Shown piece after piece: positions 21,267-28,258 of a DNA stretch of 28,258 nucleotides; within the stretch, counting starts at the first letter, position 1, and each line of letters opens with the position of its first letter. The stretch is from an uncultured Treponema sp. (lineage in GTDB: Bacteria; Spirochaetota; Spirochaetia; Treponematales; Treponemataceae): contig CAJPOL010000013.1 of NCBI GenBank assembly GCA_905372265.1, positions 1 to 28,258 on the forward strand. Reading direction: 5' to 3'. A program made the position numbers and the translations under genes. Under the pieces are notes generated by a model. The model searched no databases. It saw nothing but the letters and a program-made list of their open reading frames with translations, and was not told where the DNA came from.

Positions 21267-22773
21267 ACGTAAATACCGCCATCTGAGACGGCGCTCCTAT
21301 ATTTTCTGCTTCTTCGCCAACGGAAAAAAAGGCAACCGTATAATTATTCTCATACGCAACCCGTTCCGCCCAGGTTTCAAATTCCACCCGAGTCCATTCA
21401 AATCGGTGATCACTGTGCCGCACCTTTCCGGCCGGCAGATTTTCGTACTGCACATTGTATTCACGGTTCGGCGTGGTCAGAACGACGGTTTTCGGTCTGG
21501 CATAGGTAAACAGCGATTTTTCCAGCGCCGGCAATCTATTTGCATCGAGGTGTTCGATCACTTCCACAACAGCGGCGGCATCGAATCCGCTGAACCGTTT
21601 ATCCCGATAGGTCAGCGAGCTTTGAAAAAGTGAAAGCCGTTCGCGCTGTTGGGCGGATATTTCTTCCCAATGGAGCCGATCTTGGCACTTTGTTAATTCC
21701 GAATACGAAACATCGACTCCTGCAATGCGGGTAAACTGCTTTTCTTTTAAAAGAAGTTTGAGCAATTTACCGTCGCCGCAGCCTAAATCGATCACGCTTG
21801 CAGCCCCGCTCGCTTTCAATTTTTCTGCGACAAACTTGAGCCGTATGTCATGCAGCCGCTCTTTTTTTTCTTTTTGCAGAGGAGCTTGAGCGGTGTTAGT
21901 CAGCGTTCCTCCAGCTTTGGCTTCACCGGCGGCTGTATTGTTATTGCGGCTTGTGTCGGCTACATCGGTTTCTTTTATTTCATTAGCGTCATCTTGCTCA
22001 GCCTCATCCGCAGCTTCGGGCATGATCCCTTCTTCCGCTGCCTGCAGCACTTCAAAGGCGGAGCGCACCAGTGATTTTAAGTTGATCAAGTACCGTGAAA
22101 TGATGATCTCCCGTTCAGGGTGCTGCTCAAGCCAGCCCTTTCCTTTTTGCAGCAGTTTATCAACTTCATCCTGCGTAATAAAATAGTGCTTTTCGTTATC
22201 CAGCACGGGAATGAGCACATAGAGATGAGATAGTAAATCCTTAAGAAGCAGCGTATTTTTGAGCGTAAGCGTAAAATACTTACCGTACCCCCAACCGGGA
22301 AAATGAGTATCAAGCGGATGCCGTTCCGCTTCGACCGTGTAGCCGAGCGGTTCAAAAAGCCGTTTAATCAGAATTTCACCGCCTCGCGGTGCCGGCAGCA
22401 CGGAGATTTTTGCGGTTAAAGCAAGCGGCATATCGACAAATTCGGGATGTTCCTTGCAGTTGCCGTTCATCGCGCTCGAAAAGGCTTTTGAAATTGCGGT
22501 ACTCATAAAAGAAGACGCTACATAAGGGCGGTCGTTGACATATTGCCCCAGCAAAAAATCTTTCCCTGCAAAATTCTTTGCATTGCGTACCATGCCGATG
22601 GGATCAATATCCAGAAGAATGGCCGCTGTCACTTTTCCGTTTCTATATTCAGGATAAAAAACATGCGCTGCGCCGACTGACAGTTCTGCCGTCTGTAATT
22701 TACCGGGATGTTTGTGCAGTAAAAAGCTTAAATATTCGGCCTTATCCCCTTCTGCTGTTATGGTTAATAACAT
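21256..22773 (-). CDS. hen1: 3'-terminal RNA ribose 2'-O-methyltransferase Hen1
   Basis: The protein has 505 residues. Hen1 methylates the 2'-OH at the 3' end of cut RNA before Pnkp seals it, so the repaired RNA resists a second cut; its N-terminal domain also activates the Pnkp ligase (known of the family). The N-terminal domain covers about 1-243, with the hallmark PLDTHFPGWGYGKYFTLTL. A 60-residue acidic, low-complexity linker follows. The methyltransferase is 306-505: SAM motif VIDLGCGDG at 327-335, and metal ligands Glu404, Glu407, His408 in EVIEHL with His453 or His456 in RHSDHRFEW. The ATG at 22773 is chosen because CGGAG lies seven bases upstream and MLLTITAEG is a family-like N-terminus; 20 upstream codons are open but lack a ribosome site. 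It is the first gene of the hen1-pnkp operon. Confidence 0.95.
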   Translation of the reverse strand: MLLTITAEGDKAEYLSFLLHKHPGKLQTAELSVGAAHVFYPEYRNGKVTAAILLDIDPIGMVRNAKNFAGKDFLLGQYVNDRPYVASSFMSTAISKAFSSAMNGNCKEHPEFVDMPLALTAKISVLPAPRGGEILIKRLFEPLGYTVEAERHPLDTHFPGWGYGKYFTLTLKNTLLLKDLLSHLYVLIPVLDNEKHYFITQDEVDKLLQKGKGWLEQHPEREIIISRYLINLKSLVRSAFEVLQAAEEGIMPEAADEAEQDDANEIKETDVADTSRNNNTAAGEAKAGGTLTNTAQAPLQKEKKERLHDIRLKFVAEKLKASGAASVIDLGCGDGKLLKLLLKEKQFTRIAGVDVSYSELTKCQDRLHWEEISAQQRERLSLFQSSLTYRDKRFSGFDAAAVVEVIEHLDANRLPALEKSLFTYARPKTVVLTTPNREYNVQYENLPAGKVRHSDHRFEWTRVEFETWAERVAYENNYTVAFFSVGEEAENIGAPSQMAVFTYGN

Positions 22774-22801
22774 ATACGCTCCGTGTATGGTCTGAACTCT
22801 G

Positions 22802-22829
22802 ATTATACATAAAAACGGGGTAGGTACAA
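22802..22829 (-). promoter_or_regulatory. Promoter of the hen1-pnkp operon
   Basis: On the minus strand a perfect -10 box TATAAT (22807-22802) lies 16 bases after TTGTAC (22829-22824), a partial -35 box. The start would be near 22795, giving a leader of about 22 nt with the ribosome site in it. This gives the repair genes a promoter separate from bioB. Confidence 0.6.
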
Positions 22830-22845
22830 GCAAGCGTATTTATTT

Positions 22846-22885
22846 CGTACGGAGGATTTAATCCTTTGTTGCTGTGCAACGTACG
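22846..22885. repeat. Branched palindrome between bioB and hen1
   Basis: CGTACG occurs at 22846-22851 and again at 22880-22885 and can close a stem. Inside it lie two more palindromes, AGGATTTAATCCT (22853-22865) and GTTGCTGTGCAAC (22868-22880). Together they form a compact three-way junction. It follows bioB and precedes the hen1 promoter. No T tract follows on either strand, so a plain terminator is unlikely. Confidence 0.45.
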
Positions 22886-22939
22886 CTCTGCGTTGGGGGT
22901 GTTGATTTGTCGATCCCGACAGTATCGTACTTCCGGTGT

Positions 22940-23911
22940 TCATACCCCGTTTTCAACCACCTGCCGTCCAAGTTCGGAAAGCATGGCACGGTCTTGGGCG
23001 ATGGTGTAGCCTGCGGTGGTGAGGTAGTTGCCGGTTATAGCGGCATTGGCACCGCTGAGGAAAGCAAAGCGCCCGTTGTGTTTTAGGAGGCGCCGGCCGC
23101 CGGCAAGGCGGATGTCTTTTGCGGGATTTATAAATCTGAAGATTGCGATGGAGCGGAGAATTTCATCCTCGTTAAGCGGAGGACAATCTTGGAGCGGTGT
23201 ACCGTTGATTGCAGTCAAAATGTTGACGGGAATGGAAACGACGTTCAAGTCTGCAAGGGTGAGCGCCATATCGATTCGATCGTGCCATGTTTCGCCCATG
23301 CCGATAATGCCGCCTGAACATACTGCCAGTCCTGCTTTTTGCGCGGCTTGTATCGTCTGTATTTTATCGGAGAACGTATGGCTGGTGCAAATGGACGGAA
23401 AGAACCGCTTTGATGTTTCAAGATTACAGTGGTAATTCGTTACGCCGGCGGCATGCAATTTTTCAAGCTGCTCGAATGTCAAAAGCCCCATCGATGCGCA
23501 GAGTTTGATGTTGTATTTTTGACTGATTTGGCGATAGGCTTCTAATGACTGCTCAAAATCCTTGCCGCTGAGTGCACGGCCTGAGGTTACAATCGAAAAG
23601 CGGTGCGCACCTTCGCGGTCGTTTAAGGCTGCCTCTGCAATAATGGCATCGACAGAAAGAAAGCTGTGCACGGTGCAGCCGGAATGACTAGATGCACTTT
23701 GCGTACAAAACCGGCAGTTCTCACTGCATGCGCCGCTTTTTCCATTGATAATCGTACACAAATCGATTGAATCGCCGCACAATTCCTGCCGAATATAATC
23801 TGCCGCGGCGCACAGCTCATGTACATCACACGTAATGAGAAAATCAAGGTCGTCGTGTTTTGAAAGTCTCTTGCCGTTTACAATGTCTTTTGCTATTTGC
23901 TGAATATTCAT
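22940..23911 (-). CDS. bioB: Biotin synthase
   Basis: The protein has 323 residues. BioB is a radical SAM enzyme that inserts sulfur into dethiobiotin, the last step of biotin synthesis. The [4Fe-4S] motif CSENCRFC lies in GKSGACSENCRFCTQSA, and the second cluster ligands and barrel strands follow (NYHCNLETSKRFFPSICTSH, GGIIGMGETWHDRIDMAL, then AGGRRLLKH). The open frame goes up to a TTG at 23950, but that lies inside the inverted repeat. The ATG at 23911 gives the usual N-terminus MNIQQIAKDIVNGKRLS, though its Shine-Dalgarno sequence is poor. No other bio gene is near, so the cell may take up or make dethiobiotin elsewhere. The upstream repeat suggests control by biotin. Confidence 0.96.
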   Translation of the reverse strand: MNIQQIAKDIVNGKRLSKHDDLDFLITCDVHELCAAADYIRQELCGDSIDLCTIINGKSGACSENCRFCTQSASSHSGCTVHSFLSVDAIIAEAALNDREGAHRFSIVTSGRALSGKDFEQSLEAYRQISQKYNIKLCASMGLLTFEQLEKLHAAGVTNYHCNLETSKRFFPSICTSHTFSDKIQTIQAAQKAGLAVCSGGIIGMGETWHDRIDMALTLADLNVVSIPVNILTAINGTPLQDCPPLNEDEILRSIAIFRFINPAKDIRLAGGRRLLKHNGRFAFLSGANAAITGNYLTTAGYTIAQDRAMLSELGRQVVENGV

Positions 23912-23940
23912 GACAGCATAGTAGGGAGCTGGTTTTATCG

Positions 23941-23978
23941 ATTCTTGCAAAAACAGCTTTTACCATCTTTGCAAGAAT
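23941..23978 (-). promoter_or_regulatory. Inverted repeat upstream of bioB, probable biotin operator
   Basis: ATTCTTGCAAA (23941-23951) and TTTGCAAGAAT (23968-23978) are perfect 11-bp inverted arms separated by 16 bases, just before bioB. The layout TTGCAAA-N16-TTTGCAA resembles the known BirA operator TTGTAAAC-N14/16-GTTTACAA with one base changed in each half. AT-rich arms and the absence of a T tract speak against a terminator. Confidence 0.5.
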
Positions 23979-24010
23979 TCGAAAAATAATCAGCTAACGT
24001 TTTTTTACCT

Positions 24011-25081
24011 TTACTGAACCGATAACAGCTCAAGCTCGAAAATAAGATAGGCGTCGGGAGGAATCACACCTCCGGCTCCCCGTGAGCCGTAAGCCAATTC
24101 GGGAGGAATAACGATCGTTCGTTTTTCTCCAACAGACATCAGAGCGGCCTGCTGATCAAAGCCCGGAATAAGCTGTCCGGCTCCGGCGGTAAAGGTGAGC
24201 GGTTCATGCATATCGGAATCATCAAACACGGTACCGTTGAGCAAAGAGCCTTTATACTTCATCTTCAACTTTTTGCCGGGCTGAGCATGGGCTCCTTTTC
24301 CTTCTTTTGTAATCGTATAAAAAATACCGTTATCGGTTTTCAGCGCATTCGGAAACTTTGAGCGGATGATGCGTTCCTGCTCTTGCGCTTTTTCGGCTGC
24401 GCGCTTGTTCGCCTGCTCCGAAGCTCCGGCAAGGTAAGCGTCAAAATCTTTTTGCGCAGCTGTAAAATTTTTTGCATCTTTGCCTTTCCGCAGAATGGTA
24501 ATGGAAACAATCCGGTCGCCCTGTTTAATGCCGTTTACCGCATCCTGCCCTTTTACGACCTGACCGAATACCGTATGCTTCCCGTCCAGCCATGGGGTCG
24601 GTACATGGGTAATAAAAAATTGAGAACCGTTCGTTCCCGCACCTGCATTCGCCATTGAGAGTATGCCGGGCTTATCGTGTTTTAAATGATCGACAATTTC
24701 ATCAGGGAACCGGTAACCCGGGCCGCCCCTGCCGGTACCTTCGGGATCGCCTCCTTGAATCATAAAATTCGCGATAACACGGTGAAAAGTCAATCCGTCA
24801 TAAAAAGGTTTGCCTTTTGCAGCAGTCAGCGTCCCCTCTGCCAAGCCGACAAAATTACATACCGTTAAAGGCGTATCCCGATAAAACAGCTCTACGACAA
24901 TATCACCCTTGCTTGTTTCAATCACGGCATACAAACCGTCGTTTTTCAATTCCATACTTAACGCATTCATTTTTCTTCCCTTTTCGGTGTCCCCTGTTAA
25001 AATAATTGCAGCAGCCGCAGCCGTTGCAATGGCTATAAAAGTAACTGCTAACACCAGTAACGTTATTTTACGCAGCCTCAT
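24011..25081 (-). CDS. Cyclophilin-FKBP fusion peptidyl-prolyl isomerase, exported
   Basis: The protein has 356 residues. Two unrelated prolyl isomerase families are joined, a cyclophilin then an FKBP, the arrangement called CFBP that is known from Treponema denticola. The N-terminus MRLRKITLLVLAVTFIAIAT is a signal or membrane anchor. The cyclophilin part (about 45-205) has FHRVIANFMIQGGDPEG with the catalytic Arg, Phe and Gln, GTNGSQFFIT, and PWLDGKHTVFGQV with the Trp that binds cyclosporin. A charged helical linker follows. The FKBP part (about 255-356) has GTVFDDSD, GQLIPGFDQ and PPELAYGSRGAGGVIPPDA. It should fold envelope proteins in the periplasm. The start is the ATG at 25081 after AGGAGG; an in-frame ATG at 25096 has a weaker site. 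It lies 14 bases after the exported gene, in the yidC operon. Confidence 0.95.
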   Translation of the reverse strand: MRLRKITLLVLAVTFIAIATAAAAAIILTGDTEKGRKMNALSMELKNDGLYAVIETSKGDIVVELFYRDTPLTVCNFVGLAEGTLTAAKGKPFYDGLTFHRVIANFMIQGGDPEGTGRGGPGYRFPDEIVDHLKHDKPGILSMANAGAGTNGSQFFITHVPTPWLDGKHTVFGQVVKGQDAVNGIKQGDRIVSITILRKGKDAKNFTAAQKDFDAYLAGASEQANKRAAEKAQEQERIIRSKFPNALKTDNGIFYTITKEGKGAHAQPGKKLKMKYKGSLLNGTVFDDSDMHEPLTFTAGAGQLIPGFDQQAALMSVGEKRTIVIPPELAYGSRGAGGVIPPDAYLIFELELLSVQ

Positions 25082-25095
25082 ATCCCGCCTCCTCA

Positions 25096-25884
25096 TTATT
25101 CTTCATCGTAATGGGCGATAAACCATCCGTATACGGCTTCTCCTCGTGTCTTTAACGAATTCCGAATCCTTTTGCGTAAAAAAGACGGCGCGCTAAAATC
25201 GGCACGGGTTATCGCATGTATCAAAAGATGGTCTCCCAAATCGGTTACCGCGACCGACACTTGTAAGCATTCCGGCAAGACGGCTTTGAAAACCGAATAT
25301 GTCAGCGTATCCGTATTTGTCGAAACAAATCCTGCAGAATCGGCATCGGAGAAAAAACGGTATTGGTATACATGTGCGCCGAACGTTAAATCTTTTTGCA
25401 GCGCATATACCGAGAAACTGTCTGCAGGATGATCAAGCGGATCGGCTTGACGGCGTTTGCTTTGCGGATCATCAATTACATACGAGGTTTCGTACAATGT
25501 CCGCATTTTCTTCCTGCTGCTTGAATAATAACGCAGCCCTTCCAATTTTGAAATTGAACGTAAAATCTGCGAAATCTTTTTTGCATCAGGCTGACTGCCG
25601 TTTTTCTTTTTATGCAGATAGAGCGCTTCAAGTAAATAAGAGGGAGTTCCTTTGAGTCTGTTTTCAGCGCTTTTTTCTGAAATGCCGAAAGGCGGCGTCC
25701 ACAGGGGTACGGCGTCGTTTTTACCGGTTGAGGCGCGGAATAACTGTCCTTCCCGCATAAGAGCGCCCTTTTCCGTATCGGACAGAAACGCCGCAAGCTG
25801 CGTTTCAACGGTATCGGCATAGCCGGACGCCGCAATGCTCAGCACACCGGCAATCAGCAGAAAAAATATACGGGTACGTTTCAT
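25096..25884 (-). CDS. Exported protein of unknown function
   Basis: The protein has 262 residues. I do not recognise the family with confidence; it looks like a spirochaete-restricted exported protein. The N-terminus MKRTRIFFLLIAGVLSIAAS with GYADT is a standard signal peptide, likely cut after Ala of GYA. The mature part has a Leu-rich helical start, a mid segment ISQILRSISKLEGLRYYSSS, and a beta-rich C-terminal half (VYQYRFFSDADSAGFVSTNT, LQVSVAVTDLGDHLLIHAIT). The start is the ATG at 25884, one base after the jag stop, with AAGG upstream; the frame is open for 23 more codons inside jag. It sits between jag and the isomerase, suggesting a role in the envelope (inference). Confidence 0.8.
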   Translation of the reverse strand: MKRTRIFFLLIAGVLSIAASGYADTVETQLAAFLSDTEKGALMREGQLFRASTGKNDAVPLWTPPFGISEKSAENRLKGTPSYLLEALYLHKKKNGSQPDAKKISQILRSISKLEGLRYYSSSRKKMRTLYETSYVIDDPQSKRRQADPLDHPADSFSVYALQKDLTFGAHVYQYRFFSDADSAGFVSTNTDTLTYSVFKAVLPECLQVSVAVTDLGDHLLIHAITRADFSAPSFLRKRIRNSLKTRGEAVYGWFIAHYDEE

Positions 25885-25885
25885 T

Positions 25886-26566
25886 TTACAAACCTTTATA
25901 CAGCACCCGCACCTGTTTATACAAACCTTCTCCTTCGCTCTTTGTATCGACATCGCGGATATCGCTCAATGTACTGTGGATCAGCCGGCGTTCATACGGA
26001 TTCATCGGTTCAAGCAGCACGGACGTTTTCTTCATCACAACCTGATCGGCTGTTGTGTAGGCAAGCCGAACCAATGCTTCCTCCCGTCTGATGCGGTAAT
26101 TTTCGCAATCCAGTACAATCCGGTGAGGAATGCCTAATTTACCGGCATATACATTAGCAATCAATTGCAGCGCATCCAGATTCTTACCTTTTTTACCTAT
26201 CAAAATAGCGGAAGACTCTGACGATAAACGGATAATCAGTTTCTGTTCTTCATGCGAAAGAATATCAAGCGTTGCAGTATAGCCCATCGCCCGAATAAGT
26301 CCGTCGATGAACGAAAGGACTTCTTTTTCCGCTCCTTCTTCAACCGGATGGGACGTGTCCTGCGGGCGGGCACTTTCCCGTTTTATGGGAGCGCCGGCTG
26401 CTTCTCCGTCGATATGCACGCGAATTTTTGCATATCCTTTTTTGAACAAAGAATTTTTTTGAATTTCGACGATCTCAACATCGAATTGATCGGATTGAAG
26501 TCCTAATTCGGAAACAGCTTTATCGATTGCTTCCCGTTCCGTTTTTCCTTCAAATTCATATATCAT
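25886..26566 (-). CDS. jag: RNA-binding protein Jag/KhpB
   Basis: The protein has 226 residues. The N-terminal Jag domain is MIYEFEGKTEREAIDKAVSE with the FKKGYAKIRV strand. The KH domain carries its RNA-gripping loop GKKG in SSAILIGKKGKNLDALQLI, and the R3H domain has RRLIH in NPYERRLIHSTLSDI. Jag/KhpB binds RNA with KhpA and affects cell division and elongation in other bacteria. The start overlaps the yidC stop as ATGA, and GGAGG lies inside the yidC end, so translation is coupled. The order yidC-jag is nearly universal next to the replication origin region, with rnpA and rpmH expected beyond the window edge. Confidence 0.96.
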   Translation of the reverse strand: MIYEFEGKTEREAIDKAVSELGLQSDQFDVEIVEIQKNSLFKKGYAKIRVHIDGEAAGAPIKRESARPQDTSHPVEEGAEKEVLSFIDGLIRAMGYTATLDILSHEEQKLIIRLSSESSAILIGKKGKNLDALQLIANVYAGKLGIPHRIVLDCENYRIRREEALVRLAYTTADQVVMKKTSVLLEPMNPYERRLIHSTLSDIRDVDTKSEGEGLYKQVRVLYKGL

Positions 26567-28258
26567 TTATTCGCCTCCTGTTTCTGTGTAATTTTTTTTA
26601 TCATCAACTGCTGTACAAGCATGAGGAAGTTTGTGGATGTCCAGAACAGCAATAAGCCCGCCGGCGCATCATAAAATAGAAAGAAGAAGAACAGCGGCAT
26701 ACCATACAGCATGATTTTCATAGTGCCGTTTTGCTGCTGATCGGTTCCGGGCGGCTGCGTTATCTTGCCGAATACCAGTTGAGAAATTACGTATACAACC
26801 GGTAAAATCCGTACGTCAGTCCATCCGAGAATGGGCAGCGCTGTATCAAAATGGTATATGCTGTCGCCGACCGACAAGTCAGGAATCCAATGCGGAATGA
26901 ACATCGCTCCGCGAAATTCAAAATAGTTATTAAATAAACGGTACATGGCGAACAGGATAGGCAGCTGTATCAGCATCGGAAGACACCCTGAAAGAGGATT
27001 ATATCCGGCTTCTTTATAGAGTCTTGCCATTTCTTCATTCAGTTTTTGAGGTTTCCCCTTATACTTTGCCTGCAAGGCTTGAATTTTCGGCTGCATTTTC
27101 TGCATTTGCTGTGTAGCTTCCGAGCTTTTTTTAGTCAGCGGGAAGAATAGAATCTTAATTAGAATCGTTACTAATATAATGGAGACGCCCCAGTTCGGGA
27201 TGAGCATATAGAAAAATTGTAAAAGCCATTTCAGCAGTACTTCCAACGGACGCCATATCCCGCTTGAGACGGCAACGGTATCAATCCGTAAGTTGTCATA
27301 TTGATAATTATTTTTTGCAGAGATGTTATACGTACTCAAAATCTTTTCGGAACAGGGACCGAGGTAGATACGGTATATGTCCGTTGCTTTGTTCCCGCTG
27401 ATTACCGGACGTGAGATGAATAGCTGTCCGTTTTGTACGGCATCCATATGGGGCTGCGCAGCGGAATAAACGATCTGCTGCACCGGAGTAGTCTGCTTCG
27501 CGGTAGCAGGGACGACAATGAGACTGAAATATTTACCGGAAATGCCCGACCAAGCGGCTGCGTCGGTGATGACTTTTGTCTGATTGGCTTTTAACGTAAC
27601 GTCTTTCTTTTTATCGCCTATGTAAGAGAAGAATGTCCGGTATTCGTAACGGTCGGATTTTATATTCCAATCGGGGCCGATTTGAGGAATTGTCCGCAGG
27701 GTATAACCGGTATTGTTGAAATTAAAGCCTTGCATATCATCATCGCCTTTTATGGTTACTTCAAGCTCAAACATATAATCATCGGGCAAGAACGTATATC
27801 TTTTTGCAAGGATAAATGAAGAAATTGATCCGTCTTGATTTCTCAGTGAAATTTTACGGTGAAAGCCGATAAGGTGTTTGCCGTTTTCCGTTTTTTGCGA
27901 TACCGTGAAAAACTGCTGCAGTATAGGCGCCTGTTCATTCCCAAGCGCAATTGAGAACGCTCTATTTTGATCGGTAAGATTTTTTACCATTTCGACGTAT
28001 TCTTTACCTTTCGAATCGGTGTGTTCCAGCAACTTGAAAGAAGTAATATCTCCGCCGCGGTTTGTGAGTGTGATTTCCGCAATGTTGGTTTTGACGGTAA
28101 TGAGTTCTTCTTTTCCGTCAATTGTTTCAGGCGTTTGCTCTATGGCTATTTTTTCTTCCGGCGCCTCAGTGATGAACGTGTTTTGCGGAATAGTTGCAGA
28201 CTGCTCAGGCTGCGGAACGGCAGCGGTCTGTTGTTCCTGCACGGGGATAGGCGGATAA
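26563..28258 (-). CDS. yidC: Membrane protein insertase YidC (5' end beyond window)
   Basis: In the window 564 residues are coded, and the frame stays open to the window edge, so the first membrane helix is missing. A GTG at 28242 is in frame but is not a likely start. The part seen begins with a Gln/Pro/Glu-rich linker, then the large periplasmic beta domain (about residues 50-325). The insertase core follows: NWGVSIILVTILIKILFFPL, the cytosolic helical hairpin MQKMQPKIQALQAKYKGKPQ, and AGYNPLSGCLPMLIQLPILF. In the core the conserved membrane Arg (E. coli Arg366, in IVRGIMYPL) is Lys here. YidC inserts proteins into the inner membrane alone or with SecYEG. It begins the operon with jag, the exported protein and the isomerase. 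Confidence 0.97.
   Translation of the reverse strand, partial: YPPIPVQEQQTAAVPQPEQSATIPQNTFITEAPEEKIAIEQTPETIDGKEELITVKTNIAEITLTNRGGDITSFKLLEHTDSKGKEYVEMVKNLTDQNRAFSIALGNEQAPILQQFFTVSQKTENGKHLIGFHRKISLRNQDGSISSFILAKRYTFLPDDYMFELEVTIKGDDDMQGFNFNNTGYTLRTIPQIGPDWNIKSDRYEYRTFFSYIGDKKKDVTLKANQTKVITDAAAWSGISGKYFSLIVVPATAKQTTPVQQIVYSAAQPHMDAVQNGQLFISRPVISGNKATDIYRIYLGPCSEKILSTYNISAKNNYQYDNLRIDTVAVSSGIWRPLEVLLKWLLQFFYMLIPNWGVSIILVTILIKILFFPLTKKSSEATQQMQKMQPKIQALQAKYKGKPQKLNEEMARLYKEAGYNPLSGCLPMLIQLPILFAMYRLFNNYFEFRGAMFIPHWIPDLSVGDSIYHFDTALPILGWTDVRILPVVYVISQLVFGKITQPPGTDQQQNGTMKIMLYGMPLFFFFLFYDAPAGLLLFWTSTNFLMLVQQLMIKKITQKQEANK

Overview
The window looks like the chromosome of a spirochaete, most probably a Treponema of the oral group. 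Three things point there: a cyclophilin-FKBP fusion protein, a tuf-headed S10/spc/alpha ribosomal cluster that lacks rpsD, adk, map and infA, and a DUF3793 gene paired with flavodoxin. Base composition looks intermediate by eye. I cannot name a species.

Left part (1-3368). A tRNA-Val(CAC) with its own sigma70-type promoter is followed by minus-strand genes: chorismate synthase (aroC), a short-chain flavodoxin with its own terminator, and a DUF3793 protein whose start appears to be almost leaderless. Next come an exported DUF4431 protein and a 56-residue two-helix membrane protein whose start lies one base after the DUF4431 stop. The rest of the gap holds only a possible decayed reading frame.

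Central part (3369-18273). A strong promoter at 3369-3397 begins a leader of about 420 nt with alternative RNA pairings. It runs into tuf and then 26 ribosomal protein genes plus secY and rpoA, all on the plus strand and nearly all spaced by less than 40 bp or overlapping. A hairpin with a T-rich tail sits between tuf and rpsJ and could make EF-Tu more abundant than the ribosomal proteins. After rplQ comes a 62-residue basic protein that I do not recognise; its position makes it a candidate lineage-specific ribosome component. A 12-bp terminator follows, crossed by an 8-codon micro-ORF with a Shine-Dalgarno sequence, and then a second hairpin.

Right part (18308-28258), all minus strand. At the right edge a yidC-jag-exported protein-cyclophilin/FKBP operon serves membrane insertion and envelope protein folding. 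Downstream of it is bioB, preceded by a perfect 11-bp inverted repeat that resembles a biotin operator. Then comes a two-gene RNA repair operon, hen1-pnkp, with overlapping genes, its own TATAAT promoter and all expected catalytic residues. Pnkp ends a few bases before a 64-codon relic of the C-terminus of a methylmalonate-semialdehyde dehydrogenase, so this junction was probably formed by a deletion or an insertion.

Hen1-Pnkp is a described system. The least described items are the 62-residue operon-end protein, the structured tuf leader, the DUF4431/two-helix pair and the mmsA relic junction.
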